From NCBI GenBank assembly GCA_001414485.1, contig LLEY01000102.1, forward strand, positions 62,001 through 126,000: 64,000 nt of DNA, in the 5' to 3' direction. Shown here piece after piece: positions 10,533-22,364 of this stretch (position 1 is its first letter; each line of letters opens with the position of its first letter). A program made the position numbers and the translations under genes. Below the pieces are notes generated by a model that worked only from the letters and a program-made list of their open reading frames with translations, did not search any database and was not told where the DNA came from. The DNA comes from Calycina herbarum (taxonomy: Eukaryota; Ascomycota; Leotiomycetes; Helotiales; Pezizellaceae).

Positions 10533-13500
10533 GTCTTTGAGCGGCTTGGTGGAGGACTTGATTCTATAGTGAGCATTTTTTGAGATGGGGGGTGGAATTT
10601 GTAAATTTATGGTCGAGGCGCGATAGCATGCACATGGTGTTTTCTTCTTTTTTCTTCGGCTGTTTGGAGTTGCATGGATTGGTATTGGGGGTGGTAAAAA
10701 GGGAATACTACCTACTTCTTCTTTTGTCTCTTCTCAAAATTTTAGTTCACGGGCTAGCTAGCTAGCTGGCCGGATTTGGTCTGTCTAGTCTGGCCTAGCC
10801 TGGTTTTGACACATTGCATATTTTCTTTTTGGGTCCTCTTCCTCTTTTCTCTTCATTCTGGCGGTGGCTTTTTATTCCTCTATGTTCCTTTTTGTTGAGC
10901 GAAGATACACATATGGTAGATAGGTTAGAGAAATGAAATCCAGACTCTTTGGGGAACTTAGATCTTTACTTTCTGGTGCTTATGTTGATAAGAATGAATG
11001 ACTGGCGTGATGTTTGGGAGGAGAGGTCGAGGTCAAGTGCGAGAGGGAAGCGACCTCAACTCCTCAACTCGTTCTCAACTTAACACCCACCACCGGGCTC
11101 GAGGTCGACTCTCGACTCATAATTTCTAACTCAGAAATCACTCCCTCGCCCCAAAATCAAACAGAGCGATGGAAAATAGAATGTCTAAAAGTTGGGAAAA
11201 AGGAATTGAAAGGAGGTTGAGGCTGAAGAGAGATGTTGATCTTCACCTTGAAAAGTGTCGCAATACCCACTCGACTATATCGTATCTGTTTTGGAGTGCG
11301 TATTTCCAACTTTGAATTGGCTTTGGGCTCGGGGGTATTTTGGTCTGGTGTCCTGGTTTTGGGGTGGGGTAGAGAGGTTGAGATGGGGAGGGAAGGCGCG
11401 ATCTTGTTGTTATTAAGGTACCTAGGTGGAAAGAGCAACGAAGACTTACCCAACCAGTTGACTTGTAGAAATGTCTTCTCGAGTGTACTTTTGGATGAGG
11501 CTGAAGGATGGGAATTGTCGGAGGCCTGGAAGACAATAGAGGTAAGCTTGGTGGAAATAACAACACTAGAACCCGGTGCTATTCAAGTATTCTAATTATG
11601 AGCTATGGCTGAAGTACCATAATCTTTCTATACCATAAGAGAGAACCTCCCTGGTTTTGAGGTACTATTGAGAAAGACGCAGGTGTTCTTACAGTAACCG
11701 TAACGGAGAGGGGGCCGAACAAAACAACGGGGTGATGGATGAACTAAGCAAGGACCAACCAGTCGTAGGTTGTGGAATGTTCCGTGGACCTCTCCGACCC
11801 GTTCCGTTTATACGTTGGCTCTCGTCGTGGTGGCGCGATGTTGAGTCAACCCCATCGTCCCAAGCGTAAGAGGGAAGGAGCAACCGCGTTAATTTCATCC
11901 TGTGGGGTGTGTATAGGTTGAGGGTTGAATCGAGGTCAGTGAGGGAAGGAACGGCTCTCGTAGTTTGGGTCAAGTATTTGGGAAGGAACGAGTAGTACCT
12001 AGATTTCGGTTTCAATCCTTCGGAGTATATTCCTCCATCAAACCCACTTGGAGCTTTGTCAATTTAGCAGTTTAAGTGAATCGGAGACTCGCACCGGGAA
12101 ATTGAGTGCCTGAGGTGATTCATATATAACACTGTTTCTTTCTATCCCAGCTACTTCCCCCTCATGCCCTTTGACGCTAGAACAATTTTAGTTCACTTGT
12201 ACTTGAAGCTCTTATATGCCTAGTTGACAACCAGCCGCTCGCCTAACCCACCTCCCCCCAAAGTCCTTCTTTAAACAAAAATAGCACCTTTTTCTATCCC
12301 AACTCTAGAGCTTACCTGCCTGGCCTAGTCAGTTAATGTGTTACCAGGAGCTCGTCTCAAGTAGTAACCATAACTGTCGGAAAATACAAAAAGAAATCCT
12401 TCGGGGTTTCTCTACCCCGCCTGCGGGCGGTTAGAGTTTTGCTGCTTTTTTGGATGGAGGGGGGGGGGTTCTTTTTGGAGACCTTTGGAGGTGGAAAGTT
12501 CAATTTTGGTTTTAGGCGAAAGGTGTTCCACCATCTATGTCTTGTCTGCGAGGTTGAAAGGAGCGACCTGTGATGATAGTCGCGCCTTGTTTAAGAGGAA
12601 TGGATCGATCACGCCTCGTTTGGCTGGTACAGATGTCTAAATAATTATGCTTTAATTGATGAAAACCTTTCAAGAGACTTTATTAGATTGGGATATAATA
12701 ATACTTCTGTTTCTTCTTCTACCTTGGGTTTTGGTGCCTTCGCTTGCTTTTCACTCGAGCTTAGGAATTGCTTGTGGTTTCTTAGCAATGAAATACGTCC
12801 ATTGAACTTAATTGAGTCAGATTTAGGGCAAACCACTTGCGCGTAAGAGACTTGAGGTTACCTTTCTTCTAGCAAGCAATATCTAAGGAATATTCTAAAA
12901 CTAGGCATAGTGCTCATTGGTCGCTTCGCATTCCTCGGATTCATAAGTTCTTTTCGCCCCCCATCCCAGAAAATGCATGTACTACAGACTAATAACATGT
13001 GGAGATAATAGGCAACTTGGGTCGGTTGCACTACATCGGTAAATACCCACGCGGTTGAAAGCGGACGTGGCTTTTCGGGGTCGGTCAGTGAATGACGAAT
13101 TCATTTCTTAGGATTCTTGAGAGTTCTTGGAATATATGTTGTGTATCTTTGTAATGGATTTGTCAAGTTGTATTTCAAGTGGGTTATCTTCCGAAGTATT
13201 CGAGTGATTTTCGGTTTTGGAGTTTGAGGTTAGAGTGGAGGGTCTTCTCGTCAACTTGGAATGGAAGACACAGCATATCTACGAACTGAATCGAAGCGAA
13301 TAAGATGCTCAAAGAACCTCCATTGTTTCCCGTGAGCCTGTAAAGATGAATTCACGAGATTCCTGTAAAGGTACCTAGGTATGGTCATATTTCAATCATA
13401 GCCACATTCCCTCCTTCGCCTAAAAACTCACGCGATATAAAGGCCATTCTCAGCATCTCTCCACGCCAAACCACATGGCAAATGCACTCTTCCAAGCGAC

Positions 13501-14435
13501 TCTTTCAATCCGGCAGGTAAGGTCCCATCAATCCTTGGTTGGTGGCTGACCGTTTTCAGTATATTTTTGGACAATCGCTGAAGCGACTTCGAAGAGAGAA
13601 ATACAAAGCTGAATGGAGACGAATAACCTGGAAATGATAAGAGGAAATTGGAGGGTTTGAAAAATTATGCTCGTATGCTTGTCCTTTAAATGGTATGGTG
13701 CAGTGAAATTTGTTGTTTTATTGGTTCGATTTACCCCCATCATGCATCAAATATGCAAACCTTCGGAAGGAAGCCTAACGTCTTCCTTGTTTCCTCAAAT
13801 GAAAATGCAGGAAACTTCACACCCTCACCTCGGAACGACATGCGCTGTGCTGCGGATATCAGGTGCTATAAATTAAACGGACATTTAAGGTCCGGGGAGA
13901 ATGAGGAGGTTGGGATCGTCTGTCAGATTTTTGTTGTTCCTTCCACCGTCCGATTTCTTGCAGTGTGGAGGGTAAGATGACCGTTCGCTAGCAATTATGA
14001 GATGAGCTATATTCCTTCGGATCGGTAGTTGTTGCCCGCATGGGTATGGCGTTTTTGGTGGTTGCCGAGGGCGGGGGCTGGCGAGAGGGGTAACGGGAGT
14101 GGGTTAGTTAAAGGGGGAATGTGCGTACTTCAATGTGAAGGATTCTATTTCCATCTCTCCCAAAACCTGAAATGAAAAATAGTGTAGCTGGTCTTCGCTA
14201 GAAAATACCACCGGAGCAACGGCCCGTTTCCTTGAGAAACTGCTTGGGACAACACACACGTGGAAAAAACACACAGACAAGCATGAGTTCATATGCAATC
14301 CCACCCTCCCATACATATTGATTAAACCCCATATATTAATTTGCATATTCACATAACCATAACCAAACAAACCCACCAACGCGTTATCATAAAGTCTTGC
14401 CTCATACATATGTAACATTCCAATACACCCATCCT
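10533..14435. other. Long gene-poor spacer
   Basis: About 3.9 kb. The first few hundred bases are T-rich and fit the 3' UTR of alpha-actinin. The remaining frames (for example 11243-11566 minus, 11689-12015 minus, 13690-13980 plus) overlap each other and show no domain. Low-complexity marks are a run of 10 G at about 12459-12468 and a short GCTAGCTAGCTAGC stretch near 10755. The rightmost part (14104-14435) is the 3' flank of the permease. No tRNA-like box B was found by eye. Confidence 0.45.
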
Positions 14436-16747
14436 TTATTTGATCCATACCCAAAGCCACGTTAAGAATATGTTTCCGTTCCTCTTGGTAAGTCCTTCGT
14501 CGGGAAACTCCAGCCTCCCTTTTCGGACCTCGCTTGCTGCTTGGATGCAGTTTCGTAAATCGTTGGAACGTTCTGGACCCCATTGAGAGAAGCGTAGTCC
14601 ATGTTTGCGTAATTTGTAGCCGAGGAGTAGGAGGATGAATACAGGAACCTGCTTTGATCAGTATCTCAATTTTGGTTTGTGATATGAGAAATATCTTACA
14701 CTTATATAAGAAGCAATAAATCCTCTTGTATCAAATGGTCTTTCCAAAAATGCTCCCACGCCGTTGAAAATCACCAGTAGAAGACATGAAACAAGACCAT
14801 AGCATGCCTTCAACCATTGGCCGTGTGACTTATAAGGATATCGGGCATTGTCTCTATCGTAACAAGCTGTTTGAGCTTCTGACGCATTTCCGTAAAGTTT
14901 TGCGTCCTCGAGTCTGTGGATCTGTTTAGTTTTGTGGCTAAAGAAGTTGAGATAAGAAATCTTACGTTTTGAAGAATGAGAGATAAGTTGTGCATATCAC
15001 AAGATATACAATCAAACAAGAAACAGTGCAGTTTGAAGCCAACTCGCTCAATCTCTGGAAGGACGTTAGTAAATCTTGAGCTTTGGGAGAAAAGAGAGTT
15101 CACTTGCATCGCCAGGTGCTCCAGTTCTTCCCATAAACCCAATCAACATCATAGCTCCAGTAGCCAGCACAGCTCTTACTGGAACTCCCGACCTTGTATG
15201 CTGCAATCGTGTTGTGATGAAATCCGGACCAGTCTGTTCTCTCAACGCTAAGGTGTGTAGAACTCTGCTTGCTACATACATAGAATTGATAGCACAAGTG
15301 AACGAGGAAAATACGAACACGGCGTTGAAGAAATGAGCTGCCATTGGTATTCCGGCTTCGACAACAGCGATCACGAATACTGAATGCGACCCGACCGATT
15401 GCCCCTTTCCGTTGATAAAAGGATGATCCATTGGAACCACGAAAGAGGCCGTAAGGACAGCGATGCAGTATAAGGTAATGATTCGGATGTTGATTTTTCG
15501 GGCAGCCATCTTCATCGATTCGGCATCTGAGAGAGAGGTCGACTCCGAGGCTGTTGCTGCAACAATATCCATTCCAATATATGAAAACATTATTCTCACG
15601 AACGTTGTCCTGGTTCATGTTAGTTGGTGAGGGGGAAAAAAGCTCTTCCTGACTAACCAGACGGCAAGAAAGGTACCAACTTCGCCCTTAATAATGCGCT
15701 GTACATTTCCATCTCCATCTTTGACCGCATATTGTTGATTGAAAAAAGAGTATGGGGATTTCCAATCTAAATATGTTAGTACTTCAAATGGCATTTGAGT
15801 AGAATTGTTCGATTCGTAATAGGAACGTACACTTTGGCCCCACCACTTGATCATAATATGCATCTTTTCGCGCTAAAACTAATTAGCACAAATTTCACAA
15901 TGGCATTAAGCTCAAGCGTTACTTACGTTGAATAGTGTCCAAGCAAACCATCATCAAAATCAACATAACGATAAACGTCAACTTGATGGATCCAAAAATG
16001 TATTCAAACTCGCCAAAGTACTACAGAATACAATTAGTATGTCTAACTCATCTGATGAGATTAGGAGAGCTGGTTACCTTAACAGGAAGCATATTTAAAC
16101 AGACGACTATAACAAGGAACAAAGCAATCCAGACAGCCGCATCAACTTCACCACCCGTAACCCAATTCAAATAAGTCCTTCCATCGTCGTATTTAAACGC
16201 TACAGTATTCGCAACGGCGACAAGTTCGTCGGCAGCGAGAATGGCGTAGGCAAACCAATACATCCAACCTACCGCAAAACCAACACCTCGATCAAGATAT
16301 CGTCGTGGAAATTCCATTACTGGGGCATTTACCGGCATCAAAGCAGTCATCTCACCAAGGCAAGAAATAACACTTGAAATAACACTGCCAACGAGAACAT
16401 AAGCGAGAACCGCTCCACCTGGGCCAGCCGATGCCAGCGATCGCCCACTTCCAAGAAAGAGACCATTTCCAATCGTACCAGAGAAAGCAATCATATTGAT
16501 ATGTCTTTCCTTGAGTACTCTCCTAAACACACACGTAAGCGTGGTCTACGTAGCGCACATCGTTATAGCGTTCTCACCACAGGGCTTCCCCGCGTCTTTC
16601 TTTGCGATCCTCCACATATTCGGGTTCATCGATAGAAGGTGCTCGCATCATCGGCTCCGGGCTTGCTGTTGACTGTGTCGGAGCGCCTTCAAATTCCCGC
16701 TCGAACACTTGCGGGTATACCGCTTGAGGCTTTTCGTGATCCATCAT
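14436..16747 (-). CDS. YAT-family amino-acid permease, with one reading-frame conflict
   Basis: Plasma-membrane amino-acid/proton symporter of the fungal YAT group (APC superfamily). Minus-strand exons: 16747-16578, 16522-16078, 16020-15927, 15872-15831, 15766-15658, 15609-15104, 15054-14966, 14913-14700, 14648-14436. Diagnostic stretches: RHINMIAFSGTIGNGLFLGS at the first membrane helix, SCLGEMTALMPVNAP, YDQVVGPKYWKSPYSFF, FSYIGMDIVAATASES, SHGQWLKACYG and the C-terminal GPERSNDLRNC...FPDEGLT. About 12 hydrophobic segments can be traced. The intron 15103-15055 has an excellent CTAAC branch site and CAG acceptor but is 49 nt. Using it puts exon 7 one base out of the hydrophobic frame that continues the family (SCLIVYLVICTTYL). 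The exon total is 1,882 nt, one more than a multiple of three. Either a non-standard junction, a base error or a true frameshift is present. Start 16747 versus 16744 (adjacent ATGs) is not resolved. Substrate unknown. Confidence 0.88.
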
Positions 16748-18592
16748 GACGAGTACTGTGTTGTCAAAGGCCAATCTGGGGCACTTTGTCAAGATAAGTC
16801 GAAGAATCGTGCGGACTATAAGATCGACACCTGCCCCCAAAGCAACCCCCTTGGTGAAGGTCAAGGATAAATGAGCGGGTGCGCCCCCGAGGCACAGCTC
16901 TGACCACAAAACGCCCAAAGATGTAAGACCGGGGAAATCAAAGCGATGATCCCTACAACTGGTCTGGTTACACGGAAATAATATTATGTGGCTGCACCTC
17001 CCTCATTCCTATCAAATTAGATGGGTGCCCGCTGGTCACACAGGACGACAGGTGTGGTCAGGAGAGCAGGAGAGCAGGAGGAGAGAGACCTAACTTCTGC
17101 ATCTCATCCCTGAGAGCGGAAACACGCCCGTATTCAGGCCGTAAAAGGCTGTGCTGTGCCATTCCTACCTACATAGAGAGATAACGAATTCGATAATGAA
17201 AATGCCTATCATCGCCAGGTTGGGTCTATCAAGGTCCCTGTACGCGTAGGTACCTTATCGAAATAGGTACTGCATGCAGGATTGGAAAGAGGTAGCAGTA
17301 CAGCCGCTCCCCTTGGAATGAAGCTTTCACTGATAGCTGAATAGCGAGCTGGCATTGAACAAGCAGCAAATACAGAGGGCACCCTCGTATGCACTTTGCC
17401 CCGCAGGTGGGATCGTGCCAGGTTGGTGTTTTGGCTAGCTCCGGATTTTCAAGGTTGTTTTTGAGCAGCTCCTCTTGGCCCACAGCGATTTGTTCGGTTG
17501 TCGCAGTGTCAGTCCAGTCGTGTGACTAGCCGTCTCAATTCGGCTCTATCCGCCCTCTATCCGGGTTCTAAACAGACCCACTTCTATTAGTGGTTCAAAA
17601 GCTCGACAGCCAAGCAATGAAACGGCTGGGGCCCCTGAGTGACCGAACGCCTCTCCCAGCGTATGAGACCACAGCGCCAATGAGATGAAGTCCATTCAAC
17701 CAGAACTGACATCGCCCTTAGTTATGCACGAGATTATGGATTTGCCCAGGAACCGGTGCACAAATCGTGAAAAGCGGTAATGGGTACCGAACGAGCGAGG
17801 CTGCCTACCGTAGGAGTAAGCTATTGGTCTGTCGGCTCTGGCCTCTCGAGTCTTGAGATGAGAAGAAAGATATGCCGTCAGCTTTGGGTTTATGTGGCAC
17901 GCTATGTGGAACCAACAAATGGAGTACTTGCAGTTTTGCCTTGTTTGTGCGAAGCACATACATATTGCCGATATGTTCTGACATCTTGTACAACCGAGAT
18001 GTGCAATCTCCCTCGATCCTCACCTTCCCCCCCCCCCCCAAATCCTGAAAGGCGTTGCTAATGTAGCTCAGTATCTTTCCACTGATCATGGGGGGAAGCG
18101 TTCGTTGGAAGGGTGCCCGAGGCATCATCTACTTCTACAAGTAGCTAGTAATGTTCTGCACCAGCCAGGGTAATAAGTGCAATAAAGCTTCAGCATGACA
18201 CCCTCGGGAGGACTAAGCTGTCTTTTGAATACTTCTCCGTACTGGATGAAGTAACTGTTCGGGAAATCTACAGACTCGTCTAGCTGCCTTGCCCCCTGCT
18301 CCACGAGGGAGTGCCAGCCATTCAGGGTCTGCATACCCTACTCCGTACAGGAGTCCACCCACCTCGCCGGCATGTTGGCGCTAGTCGACCGCGGCTGCCT
18401 TCGTCATGAACGGAAGGCTTGACAATTTTTGAGTTTGACACGGGTAACTTGCTACAACATTCCAGATTCCACTCTTTCAACTTGGAAATTCCACTTGACA
18501 CTGTGTGAAAGAACGTCTCAGACGTTGAGCAGACCGCAGATGTGACGAGGCATCAAAGCCGCCCCTGGCCACAAAACTCCCCGCAGCCAGCA
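16748..18592. other. Divergent intergenic region between permease and WD-repeat-like gene
   Basis: About 1.8 kb shared by two genes that point away from each other, so it should contain both promoters. No gene recognised. A run of 13 C lies at about 18027-18039. Open frames of 60-107 codons here overlap each other and lack motifs. Confidence 0.45.
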
Positions 18593-21500
18593 ATGGCGGC
18601 GCCGCCTCCAGCCTCATCGTCACTCTTTCTGAGACTCACGAATTCTTGGAAGCTACTTTCTCTCCGAAGCGACGTCGATAACATCGTCCTCGAACTTCTC
18701 GGGCAATTTTCTTTGGAGAAAATCTATTCCGAGGGTGACAAGGAAACGTATCAACACTTGGTGATTACATTGATTGCCCAACTCAATACGATCTTTCATA
18801 TACAACGGCTTTCGCTGCCCTCCGAAAACCTGCAGGTCGGGTGGTATCTGGGGTTCCTAGTTTCATGGGAAGTTTCTCTGCGAACCATAGAATTCGTTCT
18901 TCAGACGGTGGTAGAAGGGCGGGAAAGTTTGTGGGAGGTGGAGGCGTTGAGAAACAAATACCTGGCCGAATTTCTGCTCTCGGCACTTCGAGTTCTTACA
19001 CTACACCCAAAAGCACCAGCAAATCAACGGGCCAAGGATCGACGAGATCGGTTCAGTCGCATCCATAGATCATTGGAGCGTGTATTTGATAGTTATGGGG
19101 GAGATAAATCATTTCTTCTTATGGTGTGTAAGGAGTGCACCGACTCTCTGCGAGCTGACCCAGACTCGCTCACTCTCCCTTCGGGTTTGAAATATGAGCT
19201 GCCCAACTTGGCTTCGGAATTGGTACGTCAAAACCACATATTTTTCCATATATATATATTTGAAAGCAAACTAACTTCTCGAATTCAAGTACCCTCTTCC
19301 AGATTGCCTCTCATCACAGTTCGTCTCGACTTTAGTGACCCCGAATGGATTTCAAGGCGACTGGCTAGTGCAATTTCTGGCCCTAAGAGATATAAGTCAT
19401 TTCGTGGTGGCAGCTTCCGTTCAATATGTGGTAAACAGGGAAACTCGAGATGCCCGCCTCCAAGCGTCTTCGGCGAGAACACGAAATGCCATTTTACTTG
19501 CTCTAGACAACATGCGGATACCTGGACAATTATCAAAGTCAGACTTGATATCCACATTCAGCGAAATTTTCCGCGTCATATTACCAGAAACTCCAAGTCT
19601 TGTTAGACGAATCTCGACAAATTCGCATCCGGATGAAAGCGAACTCGATGCTATAGATGCGCTATGTACCAAACTTGGGGACAGACAAGTGATAGCTCGC
19701 GTTAGCGATCGCGAAATGATGCATGGAATGTCAGAAATCAGTAGGAATATTGCCCTACTTGATGATCCCAGCGGTTTGTTCAGAGCCTCCCGTCCAAGAC
19801 TGTATGCTGTGAACTGTGGGAGCTGTCATCTTTTTGGGGACACACACCTACAAAACTTGGGTTATACAAGATTTCCAGTACGTTTCTTAATTTTGCTTCT
19901 TCTCCTGAACTTTTCTCTGATACCCATCCACTTTTACCAAGCGTGCAAGATAAACAGGCCTTATTCTTAAGACCTCTTTATTGCTATTTTCGTGAGGGAG
20001 GTTGGGGACAATCATAACTACTCCTCGTAAAGGATTAGAAGAAGCAAGAAACTCATTTTTCGCTTCTTCTAACCCTGTTCGAACAACAGTTACAAATTTG
20101 AAGTAGTACCAGAGCATGGGAAACGAACAATGGTGACGGGAGTTCTGCTGTGAGACGTGCTAATGCATAATTTTTGTAGCCTGATACAGAAGACAATTCG
20201 GAAGTCAAGCTGCCCGCGGAGTCCACTTGCGCTACTTGCGGGGAAGAAATAACCATGATGCGAGAAATATCAACAATAAGACAGACATGGGAAATCTTGA
20301 CGCCACTCGAACCAAATGCTGATACGATCAACGTCGAAAGGCATCTCCCAACGAAATTTCAACTCTCGCCACCAAAAATGGAGACCGGAATGCTCTTTAA
20401 TGCATCGTACAGCAATATTCTTGCCAGTGGCCACGCTGGAGCTACTTCTCCAAGACATCCTTCTCCTGAACGTTCTCGCTCGATTCCACACGCATTGTTG
20501 TCGACAACGCCCGTGTCTCCTGGATTCAGACGCCCATCAGACGCGTCGCGCTTCGACTTATCGGATGCTAGTTATGGTAAGGAGGCCGCACAAGCCGATC
20601 CACAACGGTCGGATTCGGTGGCATCCCCAGGTCCTCTCTCTCCCGGTGTAATGTCGAGTTCTGGACCAAGCCATAGCCGATTCGATCAATCAGTCTCCTC
20701 AGTCTCGTTCGAACCACCTCCTCCTTCGCGGAGTCGGACAATTCCACTTGTCGCACCGCCAGAGAAAGGAAAATCCAAATGGAGACCAAAGTTTGGATCC
20801 AGGAGGGAATCAGCTGCTGGTGCATCAATAGATACGAGCTCTCTTTCGTCGTCGACTCTTGAAGGGCAGAAGCTCGAGGAAATATCGCTTAAAGAACTCG
20901 CAAGCGCGTCAAAAAATAAGGCGCGAGGGAAGGGCGCTAAAAACATCAACGTAAGCAGCCTAAGCCTCTTTGAGTGACTGGACTAAAACGTTACGCCACC
21001 AGGTCTCACTGTCTCAAAATTCGACATATGCACTATTTTGGACTCACTCCTCGATTTATGTGTGGGATATCGGCTTATCGCCCCCTGTTCTGGGGCGAGC
21101 CGTAGCGACGGAGAGCACTTGCGTCTTAGCGGCGGTCACTAAGGTGCATTTAGCATACATAATTGGGACTCGGGGTCAAAAGCTTACAGTAAGTGGTATT
21201 CAGAAATGCATGCCGTTGATTGGTACTAATTTATTTCTAGCTACGAATCGTGAATCTCATCCAACCTAATGTCTCGGCGGTGGATTACAGAATGCCATCT
21301 ACACTCTGGTGCAGGAGTATAGCAATTTGCCCAAAGGAGAATTATGTTGTTGTAGGATTTGATAATTCGACGGTTCGATTGTTCTCGACCAACAACTCTC
21401 AGGAACCTAGGGAAGACCATTTACATATCCGCTATCATACCGAGTGCAAGGAGTGTCAACCGGTCGAGACTTTGGAATTCTCAAATGATGGGCTTGTTCT

Positions 21501-22364
21501 TCTTGCGGGTACCAGGAGTCCAAAAAGTGGCATGATCCAGGTCTACTTGTGGCGATTCCCATTCCTGACTTTCGAAGAGATCACTGCATGTCGATATCAG
21601 GTACCCCTACATGAGTCGGAAGACGGTGGAATCTCATCTGCAATATATCGTTCTGGATCAGGAGGTGAAGATAACTTGATTTGCATTACTAGTTGGACTC
21701 AATCGGGGAGTATGACTCTTCCCCCCCTTTCTAACGAGAGAAATACTAACCTTGAAATTAGCTCCAATTCTTGTTCAACCTCAAGATGGCAATCGAACAG
21801 ATATCAGGACAGAAATCTCAAATCGGCAGAACCGCCTTGGTAACCGAATACAAACAGCCGCATTTGCCCAAAGTGGCAAGGAGTTAGGTTTGGTCAATAA
21901 CAAAGGCGATCTGTACAAAATATCCAATCTGAATTCAAGTCCGATGGATATCAAAAAGATTGCGACTTCAAAGGAGTTGACTGCAAAGTCGGAATCATTT
22001 GCAATGACTTTTATGACTCTCGCCGATGAGGAAGCAATTGTTTTGGCGTGGGTTGACTCGTCCAAAGGCGTTGGGTATGTCAAAAAGATACCCACCAGTT
22101 CAGGTGTAAGTCTACTTTCTTTCCCTCCACTTTGCAATAGAATGCCTAATAATATAAAATTAGACTGGGTCCTTTACGCCATCAACTCCAAATGTCGCCC
22201 AGGTATTTAGTCAACTTCCACGGACTATTCCCGAATCTCCGAAATATGAGTTAGAGGCGGATAGCAGGCACCCTCAAAAGGAGCCCGCAGAACTGGTATC
22301 TCCCGATACGCCCTCGACGACGACCTTCAAAGCAATGAGAAACACGTTTTTCTCTGGTAACTAA
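18593..22364 (+). CDS. Large WD-repeat-like protein of unknown function
   Basis: I do not recognise a named family. Exons I can support: 18593-19222, 19290-19877, 20180-20950, 21003-21188, 21241-21709, 21762-22105 and 22164-22364, all joining in frame except across 19878-20179. The first ATG is at 18593 (MAAPPPASSS); the frame is open upstream but without an ATG. The N-terminal third is helical, with no known domain. Cysteine pairs occur at CGSCHLFGD (about 19825) and CATCGEE (about 20230), suggesting zinc binding. A Ser/Pro-rich linker spans about 20400-20800. The C-terminal half has beta-propeller-like strands ending SIYVWDIG, STVRLFST and IQVYLWRF, plus a disordered tail. The 302-nt interval 19878-20179 holds coding-like pieces (near 19945-20000 and 20090-20130) that I could not splice in frame, so at least one exon is missing from this model. 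More than 1,060 residues in total. Confidence 0.75.

Noticed and set aside
14104..14583. Separate 159-codon minus gene
   Set aside because: It overlaps the last permease exon in a different frame; the permease frame has conserved family sequence and its own stop at 14436.
18542..18592. Upstream start for the WD-repeat-like gene
   Set aside because: The frame opens with GTG. The first ATG in frame is at 18593, which is the expected eukaryotic start.
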